DNA of 64,000 nucleotides, from assembly GCA_037179335.1 (NCBI GenBank), contig JAKZHN010000004.1:124001-188000 (forward strand), written 5' to 3'. The notes beneath the pieces were generated by a model that ran no database searches, was not told the origin of the DNA, and worked only from the letters and a program-made list of their open reading frames with translations. Below are positions 1 to 9,809 of this stretch, piece by piece; the first letter of the stretch is position 1, and each line of letters begins with the position of its first letter. Origin of the DNA: Cyclaneusma minus (lineage: Eukaryota > Ascomycota > Leotiomycetes > Marthamycetales > Marthamycetaceae). The translations under genes were made by a program, and so were the position numbers.

Positions 1-914
1 CCTCCATTGTTTGCACCACGAATGGATCCACCGTGGCCGGATGGACCAGCGCCGCTTGGATCCGACATCGAGGCGTTTTCCTCCTCCAAGTCTGGTGTAA
101 ACGGGTTCGGAGTTATGAGAGCTTTTTCGAGAGCAAAGAGGATAGCAGCTTCAGTGTTCTTGGTGATTCGAAGCGCTGGGTGTGTTCGGTATGAGCCAGG
201 CTGTGGGTGGTGTGGAAGGCTGGCAGAGGGAGGAGACGAAGGCGCAGAAGCTTTCTCAGGATTTGAAGCAAAGATGCCTCGCGATGATTGACGTCGCTGA
301 ACCTGCGGTAGCGGCGGCGCAGTCGCGACTAGTGGAAGACTGGGCAATCCAACCGAGACAGCTTCAATATGCGATCGTGGTGGAGAAGCAGGCGGCTCTT
401 CGAGGGGAGGAGTGCGCCGCAAGGTGTGCTGTCTTCCGGAGTCCGACAATTGGTCAGATGGAATGCTCGGCACCCTTTGCAACAGCGATTGCTGCGGGCT
501 CTGCTCACGGCTGTGCGTAACTCGGTCGTCGGCGTCGTAAGGGTCGTTAGCAGAAAGAGGAGGGATTGGGGTCGTCACTGCGACGGATTGCGTGGCAAGG
601 TTTGCGACAATGGTTGACGGCGCGCCAATGGCCTCCCTTGGGGAGGCTTCAGACGGATATGCGGTGGTCTCAGGCTCCAATGGCAGGTTGTGGTCGAGGT
701 GGACGTGGAGGCTGGGGTGGTCCAGCGGGTATAGGAGGTTAAAGGCGAGTTTGGTTGCACGCGAGAACTCGCCAGCTACCTGGGAGAGAATTGGGAGGTG
801 AGAGCTTCTCGGCACAGCAGTAGGACTGGGAGAGACCGACGACTGCGTGGAAACACGGGTGGTTGGGAGTGTAGCCGCCAGAGCGAGGGAGGCTGGAGAC
901 GACGCGGCCACTTC
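1..914 (-). CDS. Unknown protein, partial (3' end beyond window, 5' exon not placed)
   Basis: One reading frame on the minus strand stays open from about 914 to the window edge without a stop, although no ATG begins it. Its translation looks like real protein: a segment with VAGEFSRATKLAFNLLYPLD, a long Ser/Pro-rich linker, then an ordered stretch with LRITKNTEAAILFALEKAL followed by NPFTPDLEEENASMSD and a Gly/Ser tail that runs off the edge. An in-frame TGA lies just upstream (915-917), so the first listed exon must begin at an acceptor close to 905-912, and the start codon lies in an upstream exon I could not fix. I do not recognise the family. The mix of disordered linker and two short ordered blocks suggests a regulatory or scaffold protein, but that is only inference. 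It cannot be judged complete or broken because the window cuts it. Confidence 0.55.
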
Positions 915-2812
915 TCAGCTCTGCACGTCCAAGTCCAAGCTGCGAAAATGCGGCGCTCTGGGGATCATTGATTGGGACGGTCTTTATGGAAACGGTCGAG
1001 GTTTGGGCAGTCGACTTGGGCAGCTTCAACGGAGTCCAGCTTCGTAGCTTGGAGCTTCAATCGCAACGGCGAGCTTCCAGTGTCGCAGCACTTATCTGGC
1101 TGGTTTGCACGGCCCGTCTGTCACCTCTGCAGCACTGGGGACGCTCTCGCAGGGCATTCTGGTCTGAGCACTTGCTTGCTTCTCTTCTTTCTCGTACAAT
1201 ACTTTAATCTTAAAAAGCGCGAGGCTGGGGACGACCGGTCGGTCGTTGGAACATAAAAGACAGCGGCACAGCGGCGTCATAACGCTTACCCTAGCAGGGT
1301 CTGCCAGCGCATCGACTGGACCACCGACAAATTCTTCATCGTCCTCTCTCCCCCATACTTACTGCCCGCACGCTATCATTCGCCCTTCTTATCCGTGGAG
1401 ATGCTTTCCGCCGCTGCTTAACTTTTGCCTCACTTTTCACCGGACCATGCCGCGCAGGCATGAAGCCAGAAGCATGCGCACAGCGAAGCGCCTTTCTCTT
1501 TCGCATCTTTAATGACAAGACTGCATGACCTGCAGCAAAACGTTCTGCCATGCGGCCTGCCGCAGCTTTGTTCGAAAGTGTCCTGCACAGCACCGAGTCC
1601 GAGAGCAACAGAAGGAGACCTGTCAACCGCGTGGAATAATACCAAGGAATCAGCTGAAATCATGCATTTGCTCATCGTCAATACCAATTCCTTTTGTTAC
1701 CTATTTCCCTTCTCCCAATTACATCCTGTAATCGATATTCATTCTATCCGTCAACGACATCAAGTGCCAAGCACCATCACGTGACCCTACCCATGTGTAA
1801 CAGCCTCTCCCACAACTCCTCAACTTTTGTCGACTAAATGTCTTAGACACCAAACAGGCCTCGATGCCGCTCCAATAACCGAACAGCACACCGCCGCATC
1901 AGGCTCTCCAAGCTCCTGCTCCGCCTGTTCTTCAGACAGAAGATAGCGACCCCTTGACCAGTGACTCAGGCCAGGAATGGAAGCAAAGGGGGCCGGGGCA
2001 GGGTCCGCCGATCATACCCGCATGTATGGCACAGCTATCGTGCGTGTCCCAGCGTCCAGGTTGCGCTACCCTCATCTATCTTCGGCTTCCTTTTTGGCAG
2101 CATGATTGACAGATCGTCTTCCCGGCCTTGGGCGGGTTTCTCTAGTGCATTTGCGCCCTGTTGATCGGTGCTCAGTTCCTGCGTGGCAACCACCCTTTCG
2201 GAATCTTTCTTCCTAGGCTCCTGGGCTGATCGCTCTGCTATTATGTCTGGGAGTCTTCATCAGCTATCTCTGAAATCAGGATGAGCGGGGTTATCGCCAT
2301 TGCAACGTCGACGCTCACCCGGCTTCCGAGTTGGAGCTTCCCATGAATCTTGCCTCTCTGTCGAAGCCTCGAAGGCAGCCAGGTTGGTCACGTTGTTCTA
2401 TTAAGTCAATGGGGAAAATCCAGCCAGGCTTCCACTCCTGATCCGGCGGCGACGGCTCTTACAACCTGTCTCTCGTGTCTAGTGGGGGCTCGAAAGTTCG
2501 AAACGCCGGCAGGGTGCAGGTGGGGCATGGGCTACACGAGAGAGAGAGCAGAGAAGATCGTGATCCCTTCCTTGGTGTCACCGCCATCTAAATGTCCAAG
2601 TTGGGCGAGGCGCAGGCCAATGAGATCCAATGGAATGTTGACTGCACGAGGTTGCTAGTCCCCGTGAACCCTTTTCGCGGAGCTCCCCAATCTCTATAGA
2701 TTTCACTCATGAGATACTTATATCTCACTTTCTCTCTTTTTAATGCGTCTGAGCAACTTCTCCATGGTGTCTTGCTTTAATCTACACATCGTCCAGAAAT
2801 ACCTCTGCAAAC
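915..2812. other. Gene-free stretch
   Basis: I see no convincing gene. It presumably holds the missing 5' exon and promoter of the left-edge gene and the promoter of the gene starting at 2813. A TATA-like run (TATAGA near 2695 and TTATATCTC near 2720) and a pyrimidine-rich tract lie 90-120 bases before that start. Open frames here are short and poorly composed. Confidence 0.5.
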
Positions 2813-4108
2813 ATGCCTTCCGCAGGCCCTGGACTCTGGGACCACGTCCCCTCTGACAACGAGGTTCCCTATTCGTTCCCTCAGTCTTGGAACTGTGTCC
2901 GTAATTATGTTACGACCTCTACACAGCATCGATGGTCCACGGATTCCAGCAGCTCGGCCCCCGGCATGAGTCTGGACGACTCTGATGATGATACCAATGT
3001 GGAGCTTCCGGCTACACCAACCAAGACTCTCACCAGACGGACTTCAGTGCCCAAGTCTCCAGTTATTTCCTATCCGGCGCGCAAAGATAGTCTTACGGGC
3101 TCCAGTCCTGGAACCCCGATTCTTCAAGTTACTCCTGCCACGCCGCCAAGTCCTCTTGCTCCAAACTTCTCGCTTCCTTCGGCGGGACCAGCTCTTTCCC
3201 GCTCATACGGTACATGGCCTTCAAAGATACCAAGGAACCGATCAGAGCGTCCGCCGAGCATTTCATCACTCCCTGACGTTCCTGAAGAGCAGAGGCCATC
3301 CACTCCTAGCAGGCCCCGGCTCATCCAGACACAAACCCTTGGTATCCCCTTTACACCGACCCGTCCCAACTTCAGACGCGCTGTAACTTCGGACGAACTT
3401 TTTGTCAAACTACGAACTGCATCTCCGCCTAAACTATTTACCAAATCGCCAGCGTTGTGTCAGACTCCACCTCTGCCATCTCCAGGTCTATGTCTAGCTA
3501 AACCTGCCCGCCCTGGATTGGCGCGGTCGGCGGCCTCCCAGTCTCGACTACTTCCTTCTCCAAGTCTAGCTCCTAGACCGCAAAGACCTGGATTTGGGCG
3601 TTCGGCTACTGCCATCCAGCCGCCTACTACTTCTACCTTCATCCTTACATCAAAGTCATTACCCGCGCCTCCGCCCGATAAACCATTGCCAAATCCGCCT
3701 GCGCGGTCCCTTCGATTCCAACCCCCGAGGCCAGACTCGCCATTAGTAACACACACACTCGCTACGGGTCCCCGTCGTCCAGGAGTAGGTCGCTGCGTCA
3801 CAGTTCCTACGTCCGGCAATGTACCCACTCTCTCATCATTTCAAGGAGCTCCCAGATGCCGCCGTCACCCCGATATCGTGTTCCCGAATAATTCTACTAC
3901 TCCTAGTACTCCCATGCCTGCTACACTCGAAGAAGTATCCTATTTCTCAGATGATTCGGACGATGAGGATGGCAAGAAGTTTCATCTAGGCGTTAAGTTT
4001 AGGTTGAAGTCAAGGCACAGGGCCAATTCTTGCTCGGATCAGAAGAAGACTACGACAACGGGACTTTTGAATAAAGCGCTGCACTTGGTGAATTTTGATC
4101 ACGAGTAA
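2813..4108 (+). CDS. Ser/Pro-rich protein of unknown function, 431 aa
   Basis: A single uninterrupted exon encodes 431 residues and starts at the first ATG in good context. I do not recognise the family. Almost the whole protein is predicted disordered: rich in Ser, Pro and Thr, with no membrane segment or signal peptide. Two acidic patches stand out, SLDDSDDDTN near residue 60 and YFSDDSDDEDGKKF near residue 385, the latter followed by a basic segment FRLKSRHR. A short motif recurs four times in the middle: RPNFRRAVT, RPGLARSA, RPGFGRSAT and RPGVGRCVT (nucleotides about 3361, 3510, 3586 and 3778). Many SP and TP dipeptides suggest phosphorylation by proline-directed kinases. Such architecture fits a scaffold or signalling adaptor, but the role is unknown. 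Compositional quality and length make it very likely a true gene. Confidence 0.75.
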   Translation: MPSAGPGLWDHVPSDNEVPYSFPQSWNCVRNYVTTSTQHRWSTDSSSSAPGMSLDDSDDDTNVELPATPTKTLTRRTSVPKSPVISYPARKDSLTGSSPGTPILQVTPATPPSPLAPNFSLPSAGPALSRSYGTWPSKIPRNRSERPPSISSLPDVPEEQRPSTPSRPRLIQTQTLGIPFTPTRPNFRRAVTSDELFVKLRTASPPKLFTKSPALCQTPPLPSPGLCLAKPARPGLARSAASQSRLLPSPSLAPRPQRPGFGRSATAIQPPTTSTFILTSKSLPAPPPDKPLPNPPARSLRFQPPRPDSPLVTHTLATGPRRPGVGRCVTVPTSGNVPTLSSFQGAPRCRRHPDIVFPNNSTTPSTPMPATLEEVSYFSDDSDDEDGKKFHLGVKFRLKSRHRANSCSDQKKTTTTGLLNKALHLVNFDHE

Positions 4109-5545
4109 ATCATATCATGGGAGAAACAAGGAGGAGGATATGTGAGGGAAAGTACTGCCTCGCAGGAGGTCTGGTATAGTGTGCCATATTCTAGATTAGC
4201 ATATTCGCTATATACAGAGATATATACATGCTATCACCACCTCAGAGAGACGGCAGCGGTTGTTTATCGTCTTGTGAACTTCCGTGCTACTTCTGCTCTA
4301 TGCTGACTGAGTGGCTGTGGTGTTGTACTCGCCTAACTCGATGAGTTGATGGCATCAATCTCCCGCCTTACCAGGGAAAGCAAGGGATCAGCGGTCCTGG
4401 ACAGACCTCCTCCCGAATACGAAAATACGAAAAAACCACTACAATCGAGCTACAGCATTGCACGACATGTGACCTCATGCATCGTCAGGATCAACATGAA
4501 CTTTCTCACCGTCTGATGTCTAGGAGACTCAAGTGATAGAAATCTTCTCTCGTAACTTGTCTCAGAAAACCTGGCGTGCTGAGTTTTGCCCATCGTGTCA
4601 GTGTGAATTGTGCGGAGATTCTCGTCCGGAACAATTGGCTGGGTTGCCATTCTCCTCCCATGAGTTCCAAAACCCAGGCCTTGGGGAAGCCACGCTCCTT
4701 CGCCCTTCCTATTCCACGCGGAACCCCACAAATCCCAAAGGTATGGCTCTACAGAATTCCAGCAGGCGGCCCGCCGGTACCGCGAAGCCAGGGATGGCGG
4801 GAAGGGGTTAGTTAGATCGGGCATTCCAACAATCGATCTTCCACATTATCCTCAAGCCCAGACACTATGAAAAGGCTCTTCTCGCCCGTGAAATGGGACC
4901 ATATGTACAGAAGATGTCAAGATGAACAACACCAATAACAACAGCCTTTCACTTGGCCAACTCTCATCTCTAGCATCTCACTTCCATTTCCTTGACGCCA
5001 CACACTTAGAGAAAAGAGCACCTCTCCACCGCCAGAAAATCCACAGATCAACAACATTCAACGGACTGAGGTTGTCCCTCGCGGAGCGACGCAAGCAACC
5101 ACGACTGCAGATAGACCTCAACGGCCTGCTCACTGTGACGGCGCGAGGGAGGCTATTTAGAACGTTTTGAGTGTCTAGAGGAGCGACCAGTTGGGAGGAG
5201 TGTGAAGCTTCGAATTGCTGTGGAACAAGCCGAAGTAGAAGAGAAAGAGGCAGGAGCGTTTGGTGTTTGGCGAGAGTCTCGAAAGAGCAGTTGCCGGGGA
5301 AGAGCTAACGAATTCGCCGCTGCCTCAGAATATCAAAGGCGCGCGGAATTCTTGAACCTGTGCCCGGCATTGCTGTACGGGCCGGATATCAGAAGAAGTT
5401 ATTTCTTTAGACAGCAGTACACAACACCATCCCACCTGTTTCGCGCCAACACCTTCACCAACATCACTCTACACGACGAAACAGCACACTTACGGTGGAA
5501 GCATCTCATCTGTTATTGAAACAACACAAGGAATCCCACCTCGGC
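4109..5545. other. Gene-free stretch / upstream region
   Basis: Holds the 3' UTR of the preceding gene and the promoter and 5' leader of the gene at 5546. A minus-strand ATG frame of 124 codons (4450-4824) and plus-strand frames at 4922-5170 and 5202-5519 lack domain-like content. I do not support them as genes. Confidence 0.45.
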
Positions 5546-6070
5546 ATGCTCCAGCCTTCCGCCTTCGTGCCACCACAACTACTCAGCTACCTCATCGTCC
5601 CAATGGCTGTTTGGATCTCCCTCTTCACCGCTCTCCTCCTAGTCGCCACAATCGCAATCATCGTCGGCCTACTCGCCTGGATCCACCAGCATGTCTTGCG
5701 CTGTCCACTCACTCGTCACACCCACGCAAATGCATCAGATCTGGAGCAGGGATCCGGAACCACTGCGACGGCGCAGGAAGGCTGGGAAGTTGTGAATCTG
5801 GGTCCGCCGAACAATGAGAAGGCGAAGGATAGGGAGACGATTGAGCAGGAGAGAAAGAGAGAGGAGCAGATGTGCAAACGTGTTGATGCTATCATGGTCG
5901 GCAAGCGAGATCCGTATGCGGAGAGCGTGGTGGAGTGGGATATTGAGGACTTTGAGATCGAGGACTTGGAGGAGAGGGAGAGGGAGAAGGAGAAGTACTG
6001 GACTGGCGAGGTTTCTGCCTCACACGAGCAGGAGAAGCAGACCGGCAAGTCCAGCCAGGGTAGATATTAG
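5546..6070 (+). CDS. Small single-pass membrane protein, 174 aa
   Basis: The frame is open from 5495, but the first real ATG is at 5546; the codons before it have no ATG. The 174-residue product begins with a short polar head and then one strong hydrophobic helix (about residues 20-48, from LIVPMAVWIS to IVGLLAWIHQ). The remaining two thirds are hydrophilic and strongly charged: the stretch EREREKEKYW and the preceding EDFEIEDLEE suggest an acidic-basic coiled coil. An internal ATG at residue 20 could also serve as a start without losing the helix. I do not recognise the family. The layout (one N-terminal anchor, cytoplasmic charged tail) is common among fungus-specific small membrane proteins. 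No introns are needed. Confidence 0.65.
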   Translation: MLQPSAFVPPQLLSYLIVPMAVWISLFTALLLVATIAIIVGLLAWIHQHVLRCPLTRHTHANASDLEQGSGTTATAQEGWEVVNLGPPNNEKAKDRETIEQERKREEQMCKRVDAIMVGKRDPYAESVVEWDIEDFEIEDLEEREREKEKYWTGEVSASHEQEKQTGKSSQGRY

Positions 6071-6675
6071 GTCCAACACCGGGCGTTGGACTGGTGATGA
6101 AGAGTCCGGTGTCTAGTGTCCTTGCTCGGATCAGTACGTTGTTGACTTGTTGTTGGATAGCGGCGTGCTTCGGTTTCAAGAGGAACATTGCAAATGATAT
6201 GCACATCATCAATTCTCTCTCAACGGTGTTTGGCCCACCGCTGACTTCAGGCTGTATAAAGATTTCTCTTTCCGTCTCGCTATAAAAGGGGGTGCAGCAG
6301 AACTCTTTCTGTCCCTCCATAACAAGGCCGATTAATCCGCATCTGAATTCCCAAAATATACCCATTAACAGCCATGTTCCAAATAACCAGCCATTCACAT
6401 AATCTCAACAAGTTTTGTTGCACATCGACTATCCGTCCGGCCGCCTGTTCGATCGTCCGGCCGGACAGCGTCCATGTGCAAAAAACCTGGTAGAGCTGGA
6501 GAGATTATATGATTAGCTGACTGTTTAGGACAAGGTCTGTTTTGTTGCACTTCGACTGTCCGCCCGGGCGAGATTCAAGAAGCCCGGAGCCGTCTGCATG
6601 GTCGGACGCCCGCCCCCTGGGGTTCGATATGAAATATCTCGTCCTCATCTTGCCTAGTGACCTGCGTCTAACCCC
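6071..6675. other. Convergent 3' region with an orphan TATA-like box
   Basis: Lies between the 3' ends of the plus-strand membrane protein and minus-strand cnxE. It contains a plus-oriented TATAAAAG at about 6281-6288 with no gene following it on that strand, two 30-base near-identical direct repeats (listed separately) and a GC-rich palindromic run around 6433-6470. Confidence 0.4.
6412..6568. repeat. Imperfect 30-bp direct repeat, two copies
   Basis: The segments 6412-6441 and 6539-6568 match at 26 of 30 positions; both begin GTTTTGTTGCAC and continue into GACT(A/G)TCCG. The spacing is about 127 bases. The first copy runs into a palindromic GTCCGGCCGGAC sequence. No coding role is apparent. 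Confidence 0.6.
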
Positions 6676-8833
6676 TTACCCAATGTTGCTGTATATACCA
6701 TCTAATTCGCTCTTTAGCCTCCCCATCAACAGAGCTTGAACCTTGGTCCCGGCCGGAAGTGGCTCTGCAACAGTAGGCAGAACTAGCAGAGCATTGGCAC
6801 TCTTCAGACTCCCCACCCTCGAACTCCGCTGCCCACCGGTACTCTCAGCATACAAGAGCCCATCCTTCCTAACTGCCACAGTGGCCCGATGATACTCCTC
6901 CCTGACTGGATCAGGTCTAATTTCATGAGCCAAATGCACCAGCACTCTCGGTAGTCCTGGCGGTTCAATGCCCGACGCCACATGCAAACTCGGCAGCACA
7001 AACAAGTGACATGTCACAATCGCACTTGCCGGATTTCCTGGTAATGAGAAAATAGCTTTCTCAACTCTCTCCCCATGCTCATCTTTCACCGGAACCGTAG
7101 CAAAAGTAGTCGGCTTTCCAGGCTTCATTGACACACGACCGAAATGGATTGTTCCACCTAGTGAGCGCTCGATCGTGGGTTTCAGCAGGTCAAGCTCACC
7201 CATAGAGACACCGCCAGATGTGATGATGACGTCGACTTTGCGAAAGGCGTCGCGGAGGGTCTGTTCGAGCATACCAGGCTTGTCTTTTGCAATCCCGAGA
7301 TCGACGACTGAGAAGCCTTGGCTTCGGACTGCGGCCATCAAGGTAGGACGATTGGTATCGCGTACCTCGCCGTATCGTAAAAATGGCGAATTGTGCTCTA
7401 CTATCTCGTCGCCCGTGGACAGGACGCCTACAACGGGTTTTCTGATAACGGATACTTCGGTGTGACCGGCTACAGACGCCAGCAATCCAAGTTCTCCGCC
7501 TGTTGCAGATATCATGTCGCCTTTCTGCAGAATTATGTCCCCTTTCTTGGTATCGCTTCCGACTTCACGGACGTTCTCTCCTTCTTTCACATCATCGGCA
7601 AGGATTTCGACTTCTTTCTCTTCGTTTCCGTCTTCAGTCATAGATTTCAAGACCGTGTCTTCTACCATGACAACCGCTGTGGCGCCCGGAGGAAGTGGTG
7701 CTCCCGTGGTAATTCGGGCTATCTGTCCTTCCTTGAGAGGAGCTACTTCGCCGGGCGTGGCGTGGGATACTGAGACGACGGGAAATGTGCCTTTGCAACT
7801 TTGACCTCCTGCAACGACCGCATAGCCATCAACGATACTTGCTCGGAATGCTGGCACATTTTCTCGGGCTTCGACAGGTTCTGCTAGTACTGAGCCGACC
7901 AAGTTTTGATCGACAGGTGCTTTGACTGTCTTGGGTTTTGGAGTATGCTTTTTGACTAGGTTCAAGGCCTCTTGGACTGATAACATGGGATAGGGAGAAG
8001 AACGATGTCGTCGTGTAGGACCTTGAGTCGGATCGTTTGAGAGAGGATTGTCTGCGGGTTTGGTATGTCGAACAGGCATAGCGTGTCCGTGTTGGTGAGA
8101 ATTGCCATGATTATGTGAGTGCCCATGACTGTGTGAATGGCCGTGCTGCCTATTTCTGGAGGGCTCTGAAGACACACCAGCTTCTTTTTCCAGACGTTCT
8201 ACACCTCCAGCATGCAGTGCTCTGGAATCTGCACCAGCGGCTTGTATACAAGCATGGGGAAGCAGCTTTAGAACCGATTGTAGGTTTTCCTTGGCTCCTT
8301 TCGGAGAGCCGGGTAAAGTGATTATAAGTGTCTTGTTTCGGACACCGGCAACAGGTCGTGACATCATGGCAACTATTGGTTTTAGCAATTGGGGATTACA
8401 AGCAGCATTCTGGGTTTCTACTAACAAGGTGTCACCGTAAGAGAAGCTGCTAGCATGCCGTGAACCAGTCCAGGGGCATGTTTATGAAGTAGGATAGATA
8501 TTGCCTGACTGGGTTTTTAGTCTCAGTGGCTTCTGGCTAATTTGACGGGAATATGGAACGCACCTCTGGCGTAGTATCAGATGCTGCGAATCCCGTGCCG
8601 CCAGTCGTGATAACCAAGTTGACGGGATCTTTTCCATCGGTCCACCAGGTTACTTCACGCCGAATGTCAAGCGCATTGTCTCCCACAATCTTGGTTTCGG
8701 TCACATCCCACTGTCCTTGGCCCTCTACCTCGAAGACCTCTTTTAGTATCGCACTCGACCTATCGGTGGATGGGTCCTGGGATGCAGTGGTCGAGACGAC
8801 AAGAATGGCCGCTCGGAGGTTTGCTTTTGACAT
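6676..8833 (-). CDS. cnxE: Molybdopterin adenylyltransferase / molybdenum insertase (CnxE, gephyrin-like)
   Basis: A two-domain molybdenum cofactor enzyme: the N-terminal MogA/MoaB-like domain adenylates molybdopterin, the C-terminal MoeA-like domain inserts molybdate; cofactor is needed by nitrate reductase and xanthine dehydrogenase. Exons on the minus strand: 8833-8564, 8504-8426, 8372-6676. Intron 1 is GTGCGT...CAG; intron 2 is GTTAGT...TAG, whose splicing restores the conserved run VTPFAMMSRPVAGV. The product is 681 residues. Visible motifs: ITTGGTGF in the first domain and the MoeA segment DVIITSGGVSMG with SLPGNPASAIVTCH. A His-rich linker (residues about 193-214, repeated HGHSH units) joins the domains. 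The start at 8833 (MSKANLRAAI) matches the normal N-terminus; the frame is open further upstream but adds no conserved residues. Divergent from pop5 across 323 bases. Family assignment is firm. Confidence 0.93.
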
Positions 8834-9156
8834 CACGACTGAAGGGACAATGCAGTTCGAGAAAGACGACAAGGAGAGGTTTCCGAAGATGACCTGTCGG
8901 CAGGAATCAGAGCCGGGGATTTCAGCATGAAGCAAAAGTTGGAAGCATATAAGGCTGAGCTGCCCGTCTATTTAAACGTTGAAGCTACTCCACCTGGTGT
9001 TTTCCTAACATTAAGCGGGGTGTGTCCGAGCAAATCGCCAAGACACGCAGATTTGGTGCCGTCTGGGTACGAGGACGTCGCCTTGCCCAAGCCAAAAATA
9101 ATCCAAGTCCCAGAACCTCAGCAAGAATAATTCGAAGTCGCAATACGCAAACGACC
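8834..9156. promoter_or_regulatory. Bidirectional promoter, cnxE / pop5
   Basis: A 323-base divergent interval between two start codons. It must hold both promoters. I see no clear TATA box. Confidence 0.6.
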
Positions 9157-9798
9157 ATGGTGCGCCTCAAAAACCGCTATTTGCTGGTCAATATCCTCTA
9201 CCCTGACTCGCCCGGACAAGGAGCCGCCACGAATGTTGCCGACTTCGCTGCATACCATCAACCGACGACCGACAGCCTGACTGCGCAAAAGCTGCTCAAA
9301 GCAATCCGTCACGAGCTTGACTATTTGTTCGGCGACTACGGCGCCGGTGCTATCGCCGATAGTCTACTAGGTATTGCGTCCCGTTGTCTTGTGAAGCACT
9401 GGAGCAACGAGCTAATTGATGCCTGTTTTCCAACTCTAGTCAAGTACTTTTCGCCAGCGACATCAACCTTTATTCTACGTGTGTCAAGGGCGCATTACAG
9501 AATTGCATGGGCAGCTCTGTCATTTATGGATAAAGTACCTGTGCCAGATGGGAAGAAGTGTGTGTTCAGAGTGGTCAGGGTCAGTGGGACCATTAGAAAG
9601 GCCGAAGAGGAGGCTATTCGACGCGCAAGGGAAATGATTCTACGAGCTAGGAGAGAACTCGGCGAGCAGAGCGACGCTGCCCTTGAAGGCCTACTCGGAA
9701 AGGACAAGGACGCGAAGGATAAAGCAAGAGACGAGGACATCACCATGGTGGATCGGAGCGACAGCGAAGAGGACGAGCTGAGCGACGGGGATGGATGA
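9157..9798 (+). CDS. pop5: RNase P/MRP protein subunit POP5
   Basis: Single-exon gene of 213 residues for the Pop5 subunit shared by RNase P (tRNA 5' maturation) and RNase MRP (rRNA processing), acting in the nucleus and nucleolus. Start at 9157 gives the family N-terminus MVRLKNRYLLVNILYP; the frame is open upstream of it but contains no conserved residues. The core includes IRHELDYLFGDYGAGAIADS and the strand with FILRVSRAHYRIAWAAL, both typical of the RRM-like Pop5/Rpp14 fold. A charged C-terminal tail (KDKDAKDKARDED, then alternating Ser, Asp and Glu) is common in fungal homologues. Its stop codon is only 11 bases from the stop codon of the convergent gpn2, so the mature transcripts should overlap. 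Confidence 0.93.
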   Translation: MVRLKNRYLLVNILYPDSPGQGAATNVADFAAYHQPTTDSLTAQKLLKAIRHELDYLFGDYGAGAIADSLLGIASRCLVKHWSNELIDACFPTLVKYFSPATSTFILRVSRAHYRIAWAALSFMDKVPVPDGKKCVFRVVRVSGTIRKAEEEAIRRAREMILRARRELGEQSDAALEGLLGKDKDAKDKARDEDITMVDRSDSEEDELSDGDG

Positions 9799-9809
9799 AG
9801 GAAGGGGTA

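Noticed and set aside
4450..4824. Minus-strand ATG frame of 124 codons
   Set aside because: No homology-like features, and it sits in the likely 3' UTR/promoter zone between two genes.
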